Notes under the pieces: model-generated | The model's database searches: none | What the model was told of the DNA's origin: nothing | Seen by the model: the letters and a program-made list of their open reading frames with translations, nothing else | Made by a program: the position numbers and the translations under genes | Shown: positions 31,864 to 40,991 of the stretch, in pieces | Layout: every line of letters starts with the position of its first letter | Numbering within the stretch: position 1 is the first letter of the stretch | Source of the DNA: CAVYXA01 sp963846775 | GTDB taxonomy: Bacteria; Verrucomicrobiota; Verrucomicrobiia; Chthoniobacterales; UBA10450 | DNA: 64,000 nt | NCBI GenBank assembly: GCA_963846775.1 | Contig: CAWJXB010000004.1 | Location: 175,230 to 239,229, forward strand | Direction: 5' to 3'

Positions 31864-34536
31864 TTATCGCGTAGTGATGGTGCCGAACTCGCCTTGCTGC
31901 TGAATGAGCTTTGCGACTAATCCGGTCCAACCGGTTTGATGTGATGCGCCGAGGCCGGCTCCGGTGTCGCCGTGAAAATACTCGTGAAATAGGTAGCGAT
32001 GCGGATCTGCGCTGGAAGCGTCCGCCATTTGTGTTTTGCTGTTCCGCTCGAAGGGACGGTTGCCGTTTGAATCACGAACCCAGAGTTTAATAAGCCGGTT
32101 CGATAATTCATTTGCGACTTCCTTTAAGTGCATGAAGTGGCCGGAACCGGTCGGGCATTCCACCCGGAAATCGTCGCCGTAATAATGATGAAACTGCTGG
32201 AGCGATTCGATGAGCAAGTAATTGATCGGAAACCAAACCGGGCCGCGCCAATTCGAGTTGCCGCCGAAAATTCCTGTTTCCGATTCGGCCGGCTCATAAT
32301 TCACGATTCTCGTTTCGCCGCGCGCGTGTAACACGTAAGGATTTTCCTTGTGATACTTGCTGATTGATCGCACGCCGTAATCACTCAGGAACTCATTTGG
32401 ATCGAGCATGCGGCGGAGCAAACATTTCATGCGATGCCCGCGTGTGATTGCGACTAGCCGGCGTTCTTTCATGCCGGGCTCCTGCCAGCGCGAAACCAAA
32501 CTGGCGAGGTCCGGCCGATATTTCAGATACCATTCGAGCCGCGATTTAAATCCGGGCAACGCTTCGATGAGTTGCCACTGAATGGTTTCGACGGCGAATA
32601 GCGGGAGTAATCCGACAATCGACCGCACTTTCAGCGGTAAATAACGTCCGCCCGGCGTGTGGAGCACATCGTAATAGAACTCGTCTTCTTCGTTCCAAAG
32701 TCCGATGCCGCTTCCGCAAAGATTGTTCATGGCGGCGGCGATGCTGAGGAAATGTTCGAAGAACTTGGTGGCGATGTTTTCATAAACGTGGTTCTCCAAC
32801 GCGAGCTCGATGGAGATTCGCATCAGGTTCAAACAAAACATTCCCATCCAGCTGGTGGCGTCGCTCTGTTCGAGACGCGTTCCGTCAGTGAAAGTCATGC
32901 TGCGATCGAACACGCCGATGTTATCGAGCCCGAGGAAACCGCCTTGGAAAATATTGTTTCCCTCAGAGTCTTTGCGGTTCACCCACCAGGTGAACGCGAG
33001 CAACATTTTGTGGAAGATGGTTTCCAAAAATGCGCGATCGCCTTGGCCGGTCTGTTTACGTTCGATCTGATAAACTCGCCAGGCTGCCCAGGCCAGCACC
33101 GGCGGATTCAGGTCGTCGAAATTCCACTCGTAGGCGGGAATTTTTCCGTTCGGATGCAAGTACCATTCGCGCACGACGAGATCGAGCTGGCATTTCGCAA
33201 ATGCAGGATCGACCAGCGCAAGCGGGATACAATGAAAAGCGAGGTCCCATGACGCGTACCAGGGATACTCCCATTTATCGGGCATCGACATGACGCGCTC
33301 GTTGTAAAGGTGGCGCCAGTCGGCGTTGCGTCCCTCCTGCCGCTCCGGCGGGGGCGGCGGCTGGCCCGGATCGCCTTCGAGCCATTGCTCGACGATGTAA
33401 TGATAAAACTGCTTGTTCCAAAGCATGCCCGCCAACGCCTGACGCTGAATCGACCTGTGCTCTTCGCCTAACGAATCCGGCGCAAGGTCGGAATAAAACT
33501 CATCGGCCTCCGCTTGGCGCTGGGCGAAAACGTCGTCGAACTCCGCGAAGGGATCGATTCGCTTCTGCCTGTTGATCTTAAGCAGTCGTAATCGAATCGT
33601 GCGCGACTCGTTGGGCGGAATTGTGAATCGATAATGAGCCGCGGCCTTCGTGCCGACTTTGTTCGGATTAACGAAGTCGATCTTCTCCTGGATGATGCAA
33701 GCGTTGATCGAATCCTTCACATATGGCAAGGAATTCGGCACCCCCCAAAGTCGCTCGGCGTTAGATTCGTTTTCGGTAAAGAGCAGTCTCTCCGCGCCTT
33801 TGCAATAGAGCGCATATGTGCCGAGCGCGTGATGCGTCGCTTCGATGATGTCGATCCCGGATTCGGTTGGCGTTCGTTCCTGCAAGCCCGGCTTCCGTGG
33901 ATCACGGCCCCAACTCCATGTGTTGCGAAACCAAATTGTCGGCAGCACGCGCAACGTCGCCGCCGATGCGCCGCGATTGGTTGCTTGGACGCGGATCAGG
34001 ATGTCGTCGTGACTCGCTTTCGCGTACGCGATTTCGATGTCGAAAAAACCGGCATTGAAAATGCCGGTGTCTGCCAGCTCAAATTCGGGTTCCATCCGTG
34101 AGCGCGTGCCATTGCGCGCGATCAACTCGTCATATGGGAAAGCGGCCTGCGGATAGCGATAAATCATCCGCATAAAACTGTGCGACGGCGTATTGTCGAT
34201 GTACCAATAGAGTTCTTTGACGTCTTCACCGTGATTCCCCTGCGGGTTCGTCAGGCCAAACAAACGTTCCTTTAAAATCGGATCTCGTTCGTTCCAGAAC
34301 GCGAAGGCGAAACAGAGATGCTGTTTGAAATCGGAGATGCCGGCGATGCCGTCCTCGCTCCAGCGATAAGCGCGGGAACGAGCGTGGTCGTGCGGGAAAT
34401 AATTCCACGCGTCCCCGTTCACGCTGTAATCCTCGCGTACCGTGCCCCAGGCCCGCTCGCTCAGATACGGCCCCCAGAGGTCCCAGAGCGTGCCCTTTTG
34501 TTTATTCTCGGCGAGGCGTTGTTGCTCGGCGTTCAT
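31864..34536 (-). CDS. GH63/MGH1-like glucosidase
   Basis: 890 residues from the ATG at 34536. The N-terminal beta-sandwich (LWGPYLSERAWGTVREDYS..DAWNYFPHDHARSRAYRWSEDGIAGISD) and the large (alpha/alpha)6 barrel match cytosolic GH63-like glucosidases: WDLAFHCIPLALVDPAFAK, YEWNFDDLNPPVLAWAAWRVY, FLGLDNIGVFDRS, DATSWMGMFCLNLMRISIELALEN, WRGPVWFPINYLLIESL. The Asp of DLAF/DLNPP and Glu near the WNFDD block are likely active-site residues. It probably hydrolyses short alpha-glucosides. It is directly downstream of the glucan phosphorylase, with a 150-bp repeat between them that leaves no clear Shine-Dalgarno. Confidence 0.85.
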   Translation of the reverse strand: MNAEQQRLAENKQKGTLWDLWGPYLSERAWGTVREDYSVNGDAWNYFPHDHARSRAYRWSEDGIAGISDFKQHLCFAFAFWNERDPILKERLFGLTNPQGNHGEDVKELYWYIDNTPSHSFMRMIYRYPQAAFPYDELIARNGTRSRMEPEFELADTGIFNAGFFDIEIAYAKASHDDILIRVQATNRGASAATLRVLPTIWFRNTWSWGRDPRKPGLQERTPTESGIDIIEATHHALGTYALYCKGAERLLFTENESNAERLWGVPNSLPYVKDSINACIIQEKIDFVNPNKVGTKAAAHYRFTIPPNESRTIRLRLLKINRQKRIDPFAEFDDVFAQRQAEADEFYSDLAPDSLGEEHRSIQRQALAGMLWNKQFYHYIVEQWLEGDPGQPPPPPERQEGRNADWRHLYNERVMSMPDKWEYPWYASWDLAFHCIPLALVDPAFAKCQLDLVVREWYLHPNGKIPAYEWNFDDLNPPVLAWAAWRVYQIERKQTGQGDRAFLETIFHKMLLAFTWWVNRKDSEGNNIFQGGFLGLDNIGVFDRSMTFTDGTRLEQSDATSWMGMFCLNLMRISIELALENHVYENIATKFFEHFLSIAAAMNNLCGSGIGLWNEEDEFYYDVLHTPGGRYLPLKVRSIVGLLPLFAVETIQWQLIEALPGFKSRLEWYLKYRPDLASLVSRWQEPGMKERRLVAITRGHRMKCLLRRMLDPNEFLSDYGVRSISKYHKENPYVLHARGETRIVNYEPAESETGIFGGNSNWRGPVWFPINYLLIESLQQFHHYYGDDFRVECPTGSGHFMHLKEVANELSNRLIKLWVRDSNGNRPFERNSKTQMADASSADPHRYLFHEYFHGDTGAGLGASHQTGWTGLVAKLIQQQGEFGTITTR

Positions 34537-34540
34537 AAGT

Positions 34541-34690
34541 CTGGGTAGCGCACGCGTCTGGCGTATTGGTCTTGGCGTCACGCCAAAACAATCTTCCTCC
34601 GGACGGTATCGCGGAGTCGGGAGCGGATTTCAAGGAAGTTCGCGAAGCCGAGACGGATTCGCCAGCACGCCAGAGGCGCGCGCTACCCAG
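34541..34690. repeat. 150-bp element with 24-bp inverted ends
   Basis: Left arm 34541-34564 (CTGGGTAGCGCACGCG...) and right arm 34667-34690 are inverted copies differing at two positions. GGCGTCACGCC lies inside. It fills almost the whole space between the phosphorylase stop (34703) and glucosidase start (34536), so it is REPIN or MITE-like. Confidence 0.8.
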
Positions 34691-34702
34691 AACACCGCGA
34701 TG

Positions 34703-37255
34703 CTACGACCACGTGATGAGACGCATCTCGTGTGTCTGCATCAAATGCGGATGCGTAGGGACGACGCGGACACTGAATCCGTAGGCGCCGCTTTCAGTGG
34801 CAGGGACGGTGCCGCGATAAATATAGCTGCCATCGCCGTCAAGCTGGCTTTCGTTGAGAACCGCCACACTCGGATTCTTGATCCCGCCGTTCTCGGCCTC
34901 GCCGTGATACGCTTCCACGCGCACATGTTTCGGATCGACTGCCCCGAGATAAATCCGCGCGCTCAACTGCAACGAGTCACCGACCGGGATGTCTTGTCGA
35001 TCTTGATTGCCCACCTGCACATCGGAAATCCGGACCTGGCCCCAGTCCTTGCGCATTTTGGTTTTCCACTGGCTCAGCTCTGTCGCGGCCGCGCAGTTGT
35101 CGCGCTCGAAATCTTCGTGCGATTTCGCCGCCGGAAGGTAAAGCCGCTCGGTGTATTCTTTCACCATCCGATGGGTGTTGAAGACTGGGGTGATGCTGCG
35201 GATCGATTCGCGCATTAATTGCAACCATGCCAGCGGCAACTTGCCGTCGGGCTTGGCGTAATAGAGCGGCACAATCTGATTTTCGAGCAACTGAAAAAGA
35301 CTGCCGGCATCGACCTCGTTTTGAAATTCAACCGTCCCATTGTCGATCTCGGCGCCGATGGCCCAACCGTTGTTGCCGTTGTAACCCTCCAACCACCAGC
35401 CATCGAGCACACTCAGATTGATCCCTCCGTTAGGCGCGCATTTCATTCCGCTCGTGCCACTCGCTTCCAATGGACGCAACGGATGATTCAGCCAGAGATC
35501 GACGCCTTGAACGAGCCGGCGCGCGATGTAGCTGTCGTAATCTTCCATAAACACAATGCGGTTTTCGAATCCGGCTTCGCGGCTGAACTTGTACACTTCC
35601 TGGATCAGACCTTTGCCGCCTTCGTCGCGCGGATGCGCTTTGCCGGCGAAAATGAATTGGACCGGGCGCGTTGTGTCGTTGAGCAAACGCTGGAGGCGCT
35701 CCTTGTCGCTAAACAAAAGCGCGGCGCGTTTGTAAGTGACAAACCGGCGAGCGAACCCGATTGTTAGGATTTCCGGATCGAGGATCCGGTTCACCTTGCG
35801 GATCGCATCCGGCGATTCGCCGAGGCGTTCGCGCCGAGTGCGCACGCGCTCACGCACAAATTCGACCAGACGCAGCTTCAATTTCTGGTGTGCCTCCCAA
35901 AGTTGTCCGTCGGGAATGTCGATCACGCCGCGCCAAAAATCGGGTTCGGTGAGGTGATCCTCCCAATGGCCAAGGTACTTCCCGTAGAGGACAGCGAACT
36001 CCGGCGCCATCCAGGTTTTGGTATGGATCCCATTCGTTATGCTGGTGACCGGCACTTCCTGCATCGGCACGCCCGCCCAGACATCTTTCCAGAGACCGCG
36101 GCTGACTTGACCATGCAATTTGCTGACGCCGTTGGCGTGCCGGCTCATCCGCAAGGCAAGGATGGTCATGCTGAACGCGTCGGCAGGATCGACACTTGAT
36201 TGGCCGAATCGGAAAAGCTCGTCAAACGTGATCGCCAATTCTTTGGCGAACCCGCCGAAGTACCGCTTCATCATGTCGCGCGGGAACGAGTCGTTGCCCG
36301 CCGGCACCGGAGTGTGGGTCGTGAAAACGTTGGCGGCTGCAACGACTTGGAGCGCGGAATAAAAATCGAGATTTCTTGCGACCACGTTCAACCGGATGCG
36401 CTCGAGCGCGAGAAACGCCGAGTGCCCCTCGTTCATGTGAAACACCTCGGGCTCGATTCCGAGTGCGCTGAGCGCTTTCACGCCGCCAATGCCGAGCACG
36501 ATTTCCTGGCGCATCCGCATTTCCAGATCGCCGCCGTAAAGCTCGGCCGTGATCAGGCGATCCTCAGCATTGTTTTCCGGAATATCGGTATCGAGCAGAT
36601 AGAGACTGACCCGGCCAACTTGAAGCTGCCAGATTTTTGCCTTCACCTCGCGATCGAGAATCGGCACTGAGATCAGCAGCGTTTCATCGCCACGCCGGAT
36701 CTCGCGGATCGGCAGATGATGAAAATTCTGGTTGAGACTGATCGCTTCCTGGCGACCGTCTTTGTCGATCTGCTGTTTAAAATAGCCGTGCCGATAGAGC
36801 AGACCGATCGCGACGAAGTTAAGGTCGAGATCGCTGGCCGACTTGCAATGATCGCCCGCCAGAATCCCAAGACCGCCGGAATAATTCGGAATCGATTCGT
36901 GAAAGCCAAACTCGGCCGAGAAATAGGCGATCGGTCTCTTGATCGCGCCGGCGGCGCCGGTCTTGCCGTAAGTATCTTTGCGATCGAGATATTTCTTGAA
37001 CGCATCGTAAACATCTTTCAGCTCGCGCAGGAACGTTTTGTCCTGGGAAACTTCTTCGAGCCGTGATTGACGCGAGAGCTGAAGCATCCGAACGGGGTTG
37101 TGATTTGTTCGGTCCCACAACTCCGGATCGAGATGGCGAAAAAGTCTGCGCGCGTCCGGCTCCCAGGTCCACCAAAGGTTGAAGCTCATCTCCCGCAGCG
37201 GTTCGAGGCCCGCTGGCAGGATCGGTGTCACATTGTAAATCTGAAAAGTCGGCAT
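34703..37255 (-). CDS. glgP: alpha-glucan (glycogen/maltodextrin) phosphorylase
   Basis: 850 residues. It releases glucose-1-phosphate from alpha-1,4-glucans with pyridoxal phosphate. The N-terminal DUF3417 (LPAGLEPLREMSFNLWWTWEPDARRLFRHLDPELW) marks the shorter MalP-like bacterial/archaeal form. GGLGILAGDHCKSASDLDLNFVAIGLLY and ITNGIHTKTWMAPEF lie in the middle. The PLP Lys is in EASGTSGMKCAPNGGINLSVLDGWWLEGYNGNNGWAIG. The C-terminal 90 residues form a beta-domain (RISDVQVGNQDRQDIPVGDSLQLSARIYLG). It pairs with the glucosidase gene downstream, so together they should turn stored or imported glucan into sugar phosphates and glucose. Confidence 0.95.
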   Translation of the reverse strand: MPTFQIYNVTPILPAGLEPLREMSFNLWWTWEPDARRLFRHLDPELWDRTNHNPVRMLQLSRQSRLEEVSQDKTFLRELKDVYDAFKKYLDRKDTYGKTGAAGAIKRPIAYFSAEFGFHESIPNYSGGLGILAGDHCKSASDLDLNFVAIGLLYRHGYFKQQIDKDGRQEAISLNQNFHHLPIREIRRGDETLLISVPILDREVKAKIWQLQVGRVSLYLLDTDIPENNAEDRLITAELYGGDLEMRMRQEIVLGIGGVKALSALGIEPEVFHMNEGHSAFLALERIRLNVVARNLDFYSALQVVAAANVFTTHTPVPAGNDSFPRDMMKRYFGGFAKELAITFDELFRFGQSSVDPADAFSMTILALRMSRHANGVSKLHGQVSRGLWKDVWAGVPMQEVPVTSITNGIHTKTWMAPEFAVLYGKYLGHWEDHLTEPDFWRGVIDIPDGQLWEAHQKLKLRLVEFVRERVRTRRERLGESPDAIRKVNRILDPEILTIGFARRFVTYKRAALLFSDKERLQRLLNDTTRPVQFIFAGKAHPRDEGGKGLIQEVYKFSREAGFENRIVFMEDYDSYIARRLVQGVDLWLNHPLRPLEASGTSGMKCAPNGGINLSVLDGWWLEGYNGNNGWAIGAEIDNGTVEFQNEVDAGSLFQLLENQIVPLYYAKPDGKLPLAWLQLMRESIRSITPVFNTHRMVKEYTERLYLPAAKSHEDFERDNCAAATELSQWKTKMRKDWGQVRISDVQVGNQDRQDIPVGDSLQLSARIYLGAVDPKHVRVEAYHGEAENGGIKNPSVAVLNESQLDGDGSYIYRGTVPATESGAYGFSVRVVPTHPHLMQTHEMRLITWS

Positions 37256-37575
37256 GTTCGGAAGCCCCGGGGAATAGAGCAGGATGTAATCACGAAACTT
37301 CGGTGGAGCAAGTGACCGGCCAGATTATCGATACTGCCGCGAAAATCCGAAATGCGAATCTCAAACCAAGCACGAATTGCAGAAAATTGATTTGTAGGGC
37401 AAGCGCACCGCTTGCCCGCCGTGGATCACAAACACGCGGCCGGAGGAACGCTTGCCCTCCAATCCATCGATCAGATTGCGCGCAAGCCTGATTTCCGCGA
37501 AAATCGTAAGAAGCTGACATTCTTGCGATTAACCGCTTGCCAACTTTTCCACCCTCGGCTAAAAGGGACGCGTTC
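37256..37575. repeat. 320-bp gap with TTGTAG-hairpin repeat, copy 2
   Basis: TTTGTAG is followed by GGCAAGCG, a CAC loop and CGCTTGCC (8-bp stem within 37393-37417). GGAGGAACGCTTGCCCTCC follows at 37443-37461. The right CTACAA end is not intact. On the minus strand the upstream end near 37256 must contain the phosphorylase promoter. Confidence 0.6.
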
Positions 37576-38550
37576 ATGCATTGGCAAGTTGTTAGGATCG
37601 CGGCTCTTGCTTTTTTCCTGATCGGTGCGGCTTCGGCACAGGATATTGAGATTGTCCGCGAGAAGAAACCGGCGGCACCGAAAAAGCCGGAGCTGGCTAA
37701 GAGCGAAGTGATCCAATTGACGTCAGTAGTGGCCAAGCCTGTACCGAAAGGTGATGCGTCGGCGAAAATCGCGAACAAGCCCAGGGAAGATCGAGCATCC
37801 GCCTCTGCCAAGGCTACGGCGGACAGGCCCGCCTTCGGTGAGGCTACCGCGGGCAAATCGGAGGAACGCGTTCAAGAGGATCGAGGCGCGACAGCGTTCG
37901 TAAAATTGGCGGACGGTTTTGATTTTCCGGTAGGGAAACCGGACGGGAAGGGTTACTACAAAGCGCGTGGATTTCGTTCACGCGGCCATCTCGGTGAAGA
38001 CTGGGACGGCCTCGGCGGGGGCGACACCGATCTGGGTGATCCGATTTATAGCGTCGGCGATGGGGTTGTGGTTTTTGCGCGCGATTGCAAGATGGGCTGG
38101 GGGAACGTGATTATCGTGCGTCATGTGTTCCGCGACAGCGGCACCATTAGGAATGTCGATTCGCTTTACGGACATCTGCAAAAGATCCTGGTCCATCGTG
38201 GGCAGGCCGTGAAACGTGGTCAGCAAGTCGCCACGCTCGGGAACGCCAACGGTCTTTATGATGCGCATTTGCATCTGGAGATTCGCAAGAACATCGAGAT
38301 CGGAATGAGCCGGGCCGCGTTTGCGCGCGATTTCAACAATTACTGCGATCCGAGCCAATTCATCGCCTCGCATCGCGTTCTGCCGAAGAGTTACGGCAGT
38401 TTTCGCGTGGCGATGGATACATTCAAACACGACGAGAAAATCCGCTGGGACAAGGTCCGGCGTTACTCCGGCCACCGTGGCGGCAGCGGCAGCGAATCGT
38501 CCGTTGCACTGAAGAAAGCGCTGGCATCGCAGAGCGCGGGTACGCAATGA
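37576..38550 (+). CDS. secreted M23-like peptidase domain protein
   Basis: 324 residues from the ATG at 37576 (MHWQVVRIAALAFFLIGAASAQ, signal peptide). A Lys/Pro/Ala-rich linker leads to a LytM/M23-type fold. HLGEDWDGLGGGDTDLGDPIYSVGDGVVVFARDCKMGWGNVIIVRH contains the metal H and D. LYGHLQKILVHRGQAVKRGQQVATLGNANGLYDAHLHLEIR gives the HLH zinc motif. It probably cleaves peptidoglycan cross-links. Oddity: residues RASASAKATADRPAFGEATAG are encoded by an apparent inserted repeat at 37792-37857. A terminator candidate follows at 38582. Confidence 0.88.
   Translation: MHWQVVRIAALAFFLIGAASAQDIEIVREKKPAAPKKPELAKSEVIQLTSVVAKPVPKGDASAKIANKPREDRASASAKATADRPAFGEATAGKSEERVQEDRGATAFVKLADGFDFPVGKPDGKGYYKARGFRSRGHLGEDWDGLGGGDTDLGDPIYSVGDGVVVFARDCKMGWGNVIIVRHVFRDSGTIRNVDSLYGHLQKILVHRGQAVKRGQQVATLGNANGLYDAHLHLEIRKNIEIGMSRAAFARDFNNYCDPSQFIASHRVLPKSYGSFRVAMDTFKHDEKIRWDKVRRYSGHRGGSGSESSVALKKALASQSAGTQ
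37792..37857 (+). repeat. repeat-derived in-frame insertion in the M23 gene
   Basis: Encodes a low-complexity Ala/Thr-rich linker (SASAKATADRPAFGEATAG). The DNA has GGCTACGGCGGACAGGCCCGCCTTCGG with short inverted arms, as in interspersed hairpin repeats. I recall near-identical peptides inside unrelated proteins of uncultured bacteria, which points to a mobile hairpin repeat. Confidence 0.5.
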
Positions 38551-38581
38551 ACTGGGGAAGCTGTCAGCGTCCCTGCGGGTC

Positions 38582-38617
38582 CGACCGCCGTTGGGCCACG
38601 GTCGCTCGTCTTTTTTT
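38582..38617 (+). terminator. intrinsic terminator after the M23 gene
   Basis: CGACCG (38582-38587) pairs with CGGTCG (38599-38604), followed by CTCGTC and seven T (38611-38617). It lies 31 bp after the stop codon. The six-base spacer before the T-run is a weakness. Confidence 0.5.
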
Positions 38618-38618
38618 G

Positions 38619-38670
38619 TTGTAGGCCAACCGCTCCGGTTGGCGAGCCAGGCGCAGCGTATGCTCTACAA
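38619..38670 (+). repeat. TTGTAG-hairpin-CTACAA repeat, copy 3
   Basis: TTGTAG (38619-38624), stem GCCAACCG/CGGTTGGC (38625-38632 and 38636-38643) with CTC loop, then CTACAA at 38665-38670. Same layout as copy 1 but a different, still perfectly paired stem. Confidence 0.75.
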
Positions 38671-38717
38671 TTGCCGCTTGCCTTTTTTTGTTTCTTTCTG
38701 ATTCTTATGCAAAATGG

Positions 38718-40763
38718 ATGAAAACAAAATCTCTTCCGGTCCCCCGGTTAATTCATCTTCGCATCTTGTTTGCCTTCGGTGTCTGCAGCCTAGGCGTTTT
38801 TGTAGCTTTGGCTGCGTTTGGACAAGGCCAGAACCGCAGCACCGAGGGCGCGTTCGGAGGATCGAGGGTTCGGGTGCACGTCACGCATGGAGCTGAGCCG
38901 TTCGTTCACCGTGCGCCAGAGATTTTGAGCGAAAGCGAGCAGGCAGCTGTCCCAGCGCCGGCGACCCGCAGCAGTTTCATGGCCCGGTGGGAAAGCGTGC
39001 CAGGAGCGTCAGGTTATCGGTTGGATGTTTCGACCAGCCCAACTTTCGACACTTTTGTTCAGGGTTATCAGGATGTGGACATTGGCAAGGCGACTGGCCG
39101 TGTGGTGACGGGATTAAAAAGGGGAACAACGTATTATTATCGGGTACGCGCTTACAATGATTCCGGTTCGAGCGCCAGTTCGGCAGCAACAACCATTGCG
39201 ACAGAGCCGAGCACCGGTTTGACCATAATCGCCACCTTCGACAGTTCGATTCTGAACGATCCAAATGCGGCCGCGATCGAAGCGATGATCAATCGGGCCA
39301 TCGGCCTTTACGAATCTTTGTTTAATGATCCTATCACTGTGCAGATTGCGTTCCGCTGGACGACCACGGCAGATCCCTGCGGACCCATAGGCGGGCTGGC
39401 CCAAAGCTGCACCGCGATCTATGACGAGACGTGGAACACATATATCAACGCACTGAGAGCAGACGCACAGACGAGCAATGACAACACGGCAAATGCTAGT
39501 CTCCCCTCGTTCGCGCTCTCTGCGAACGTCACCGTCAGCAGCGCGAACGGCCGGTCGGTCGGCCTTTTCACCCCGGGGACGCTTGATTACCACGGAGGCA
39601 TGTACGACGGGACGGTTACTCTGAATTCTACTGAACCATTTCAATTCACACGCCCGATCAGTGCGAACAACTACGATGCTCAGCAGGCAACAGAACACGA
39701 AATCGATGAAGTCATCGGGTTGGGTTCCGATATTAACTTCAGTAGCAATCGCATGCCTCAGGATCTGTTCAGTTGGTCATCGGCCGGCGTGAGAAGCTTT
39801 AGTACGTCTGGCAGCCGCTACTTTTCAATCAATGGCGGGACCACAAACATTGTCTCGTTCAATCAGGATACCTCCGGAGATTTAGGCGACTGGTTCAGTG
39901 CGGACTGCCCGCAGGCTCATCCTTACGTGCAAAACGCCTTCGGTTGCCCGGGCCAGAGTTCGGATATCGCGGCCACTTCTCCTGAAGGCGTGAACCTTGA
40001 TGTGATCGGCTATGATCTGACAACCACATCCGCCTGGGCGGTGCGGGCGTTGGGCGATTTCAATCGCGATGGCAAACCAGATTACGCTCTTTATGACAGC
40101 CACACATTTCAAACCGCGATCTGGTATCTGAACAATAACGTCTATGTCAGCGCCGCAAATGGTCGCACCCTGCCTTCGGGCTGGACTCTGGTCGCCGTGG
40201 GCGATTTCAATGGCGATGGCAAACCCGATTACGCGTTGTCCAACGCCAGCACGCGCCAAACCGCGATCTGGTATCTGAACAATAACGCTTTCATCGGCGG
40301 CGCGTATGGTCCCACACCGCCAGCGGGCTGGAGTCTGGTCGCTGTGGGCGATTTCAATGGCGATGGCAAACCCGATTTCGTGTTGTCCAACGCCAGCACG
40401 CGCCAAACCGCGATCTGGTATCTGAACAATAACGCTTTCATCAGCGGCTCGTATGGTCCCACGCCGCCAGCGGGCTGGAGTCTGGTTGCCGTGGGCGATT
40501 TCAATGGCGATGGCAAACTCGATTACGTGTTGTCCAATGGCGGCACGCGCCAAACCGCGATCTGGTATTTGAATAATAACGCCTTTGTCAGCGGCGCATA
40601 TGGTCCCACCTTGCCAGCGGGCTGGAGTCTGGCCGCCGTGGGCGATTTCAACCGCGATGGGAAGCCCGATTACGTGTTGTCCAACGCCGGCACGCGGCAA
40701 ACCGCGATCTGGTATCTGAATAATAACGCCTTCATCAGCGGCGCGTATGGTCCAACACTGTAA
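38718..40763 (+). CDS. secreted FN3 / degenerate metalloprotease / VCBS-repeat protein
   Basis: 681 residues from the ATG at 38718. A signal-like segment (ILFAFGVCSLGVFVALAAFGQ) is followed by a fibronectin type III domain (FMARWESVPGASGYRLDVSTSPTFDTF...GLKRGTTYYYRVRAYNDSG). Then comes a domain resembling NF038122-type secreted zinc proteases, but the expected HExxH reads HEIDE (EHEIDEVIGLGS), so activity is doubtful. The C-terminal part has five VCBS/FG-GAP-like units of 49 residues (VAVGDFNGDGKPDYVLSNAS.RQTAIWYLNNN), whose DxNxDG loops bind calcium. The protein stops inside the last unit. Very likely a cell-surface or secreted protein. Confidence 0.75.
   Translation: MKTKSLPVPRLIHLRILFAFGVCSLGVFVALAAFGQGQNRSTEGAFGGSRVRVHVTHGAEPFVHRAPEILSESEQAAVPAPATRSSFMARWESVPGASGYRLDVSTSPTFDTFVQGYQDVDIGKATGRVVTGLKRGTTYYYRVRAYNDSGSSASSAATTIATEPSTGLTIIATFDSSILNDPNAAAIEAMINRAIGLYESLFNDPITVQIAFRWTTTADPCGPIGGLAQSCTAIYDETWNTYINALRADAQTSNDNTANASLPSFALSANVTVSSANGRSVGLFTPGTLDYHGGMYDGTVTLNSTEPFQFTRPISANNYDAQQATEHEIDEVIGLGSDINFSSNRMPQDLFSWSSAGVRSFSTSGSRYFSINGGTTNIVSFNQDTSGDLGDWFSADCPQAHPYVQNAFGCPGQSSDIAATSPEGVNLDVIGYDLTTTSAWAVRALGDFNRDGKPDYALYDSHTFQTAIWYLNNNVYVSAANGRTLPSGWTLVAVGDFNGDGKPDYALSNASTRQTAIWYLNNNAFIGGAYGPTPPAGWSLVAVGDFNGDGKPDFVLSNASTRQTAIWYLNNNAFISGSYGPTPPAGWSLVAVGDFNGDGKLDYVLSNGGTRQTAIWYLNNNAFVSGAYGPTLPAGWSLAAVGDFNRDGKPDYVLSNAGTRQTAIWYLNNNAFISGAYGPTL
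40050..40763 (+). repeat. five 147-bp tandem repeats in coding sequence
   Basis: Units repeat every 147 bp (for example the CCGCGATCTGG word at 40261 and 40408). Units 2 to 5 are nearly identical at DNA level; the first has diverged. The last unit is truncated by the stop codon. Recombination between units would change length in steps of 49 residues without breaking the frame. Confidence 0.85.
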
Positions 40764-40991
40764 CCAGGCTGAACCGGCCCTCCCCGGCATCGCCGTTGCC
40801 GCGACGCTTAGTCAGCGCTGAGCGGGACGTCATTCAGACACAACTGAAGAATCCGCTGGGACAAAGTCTGACGTTTTCCGACCACCGTGGCAGCGACTCT
40901 GCCGTTACGCGAAAAAAGGCGTCGGTATCGCGGCGGGCAGCCACGCATTGAATGGCGGGAAATTGTTGGCTTCCTCTGCGGATCCGGCGTT

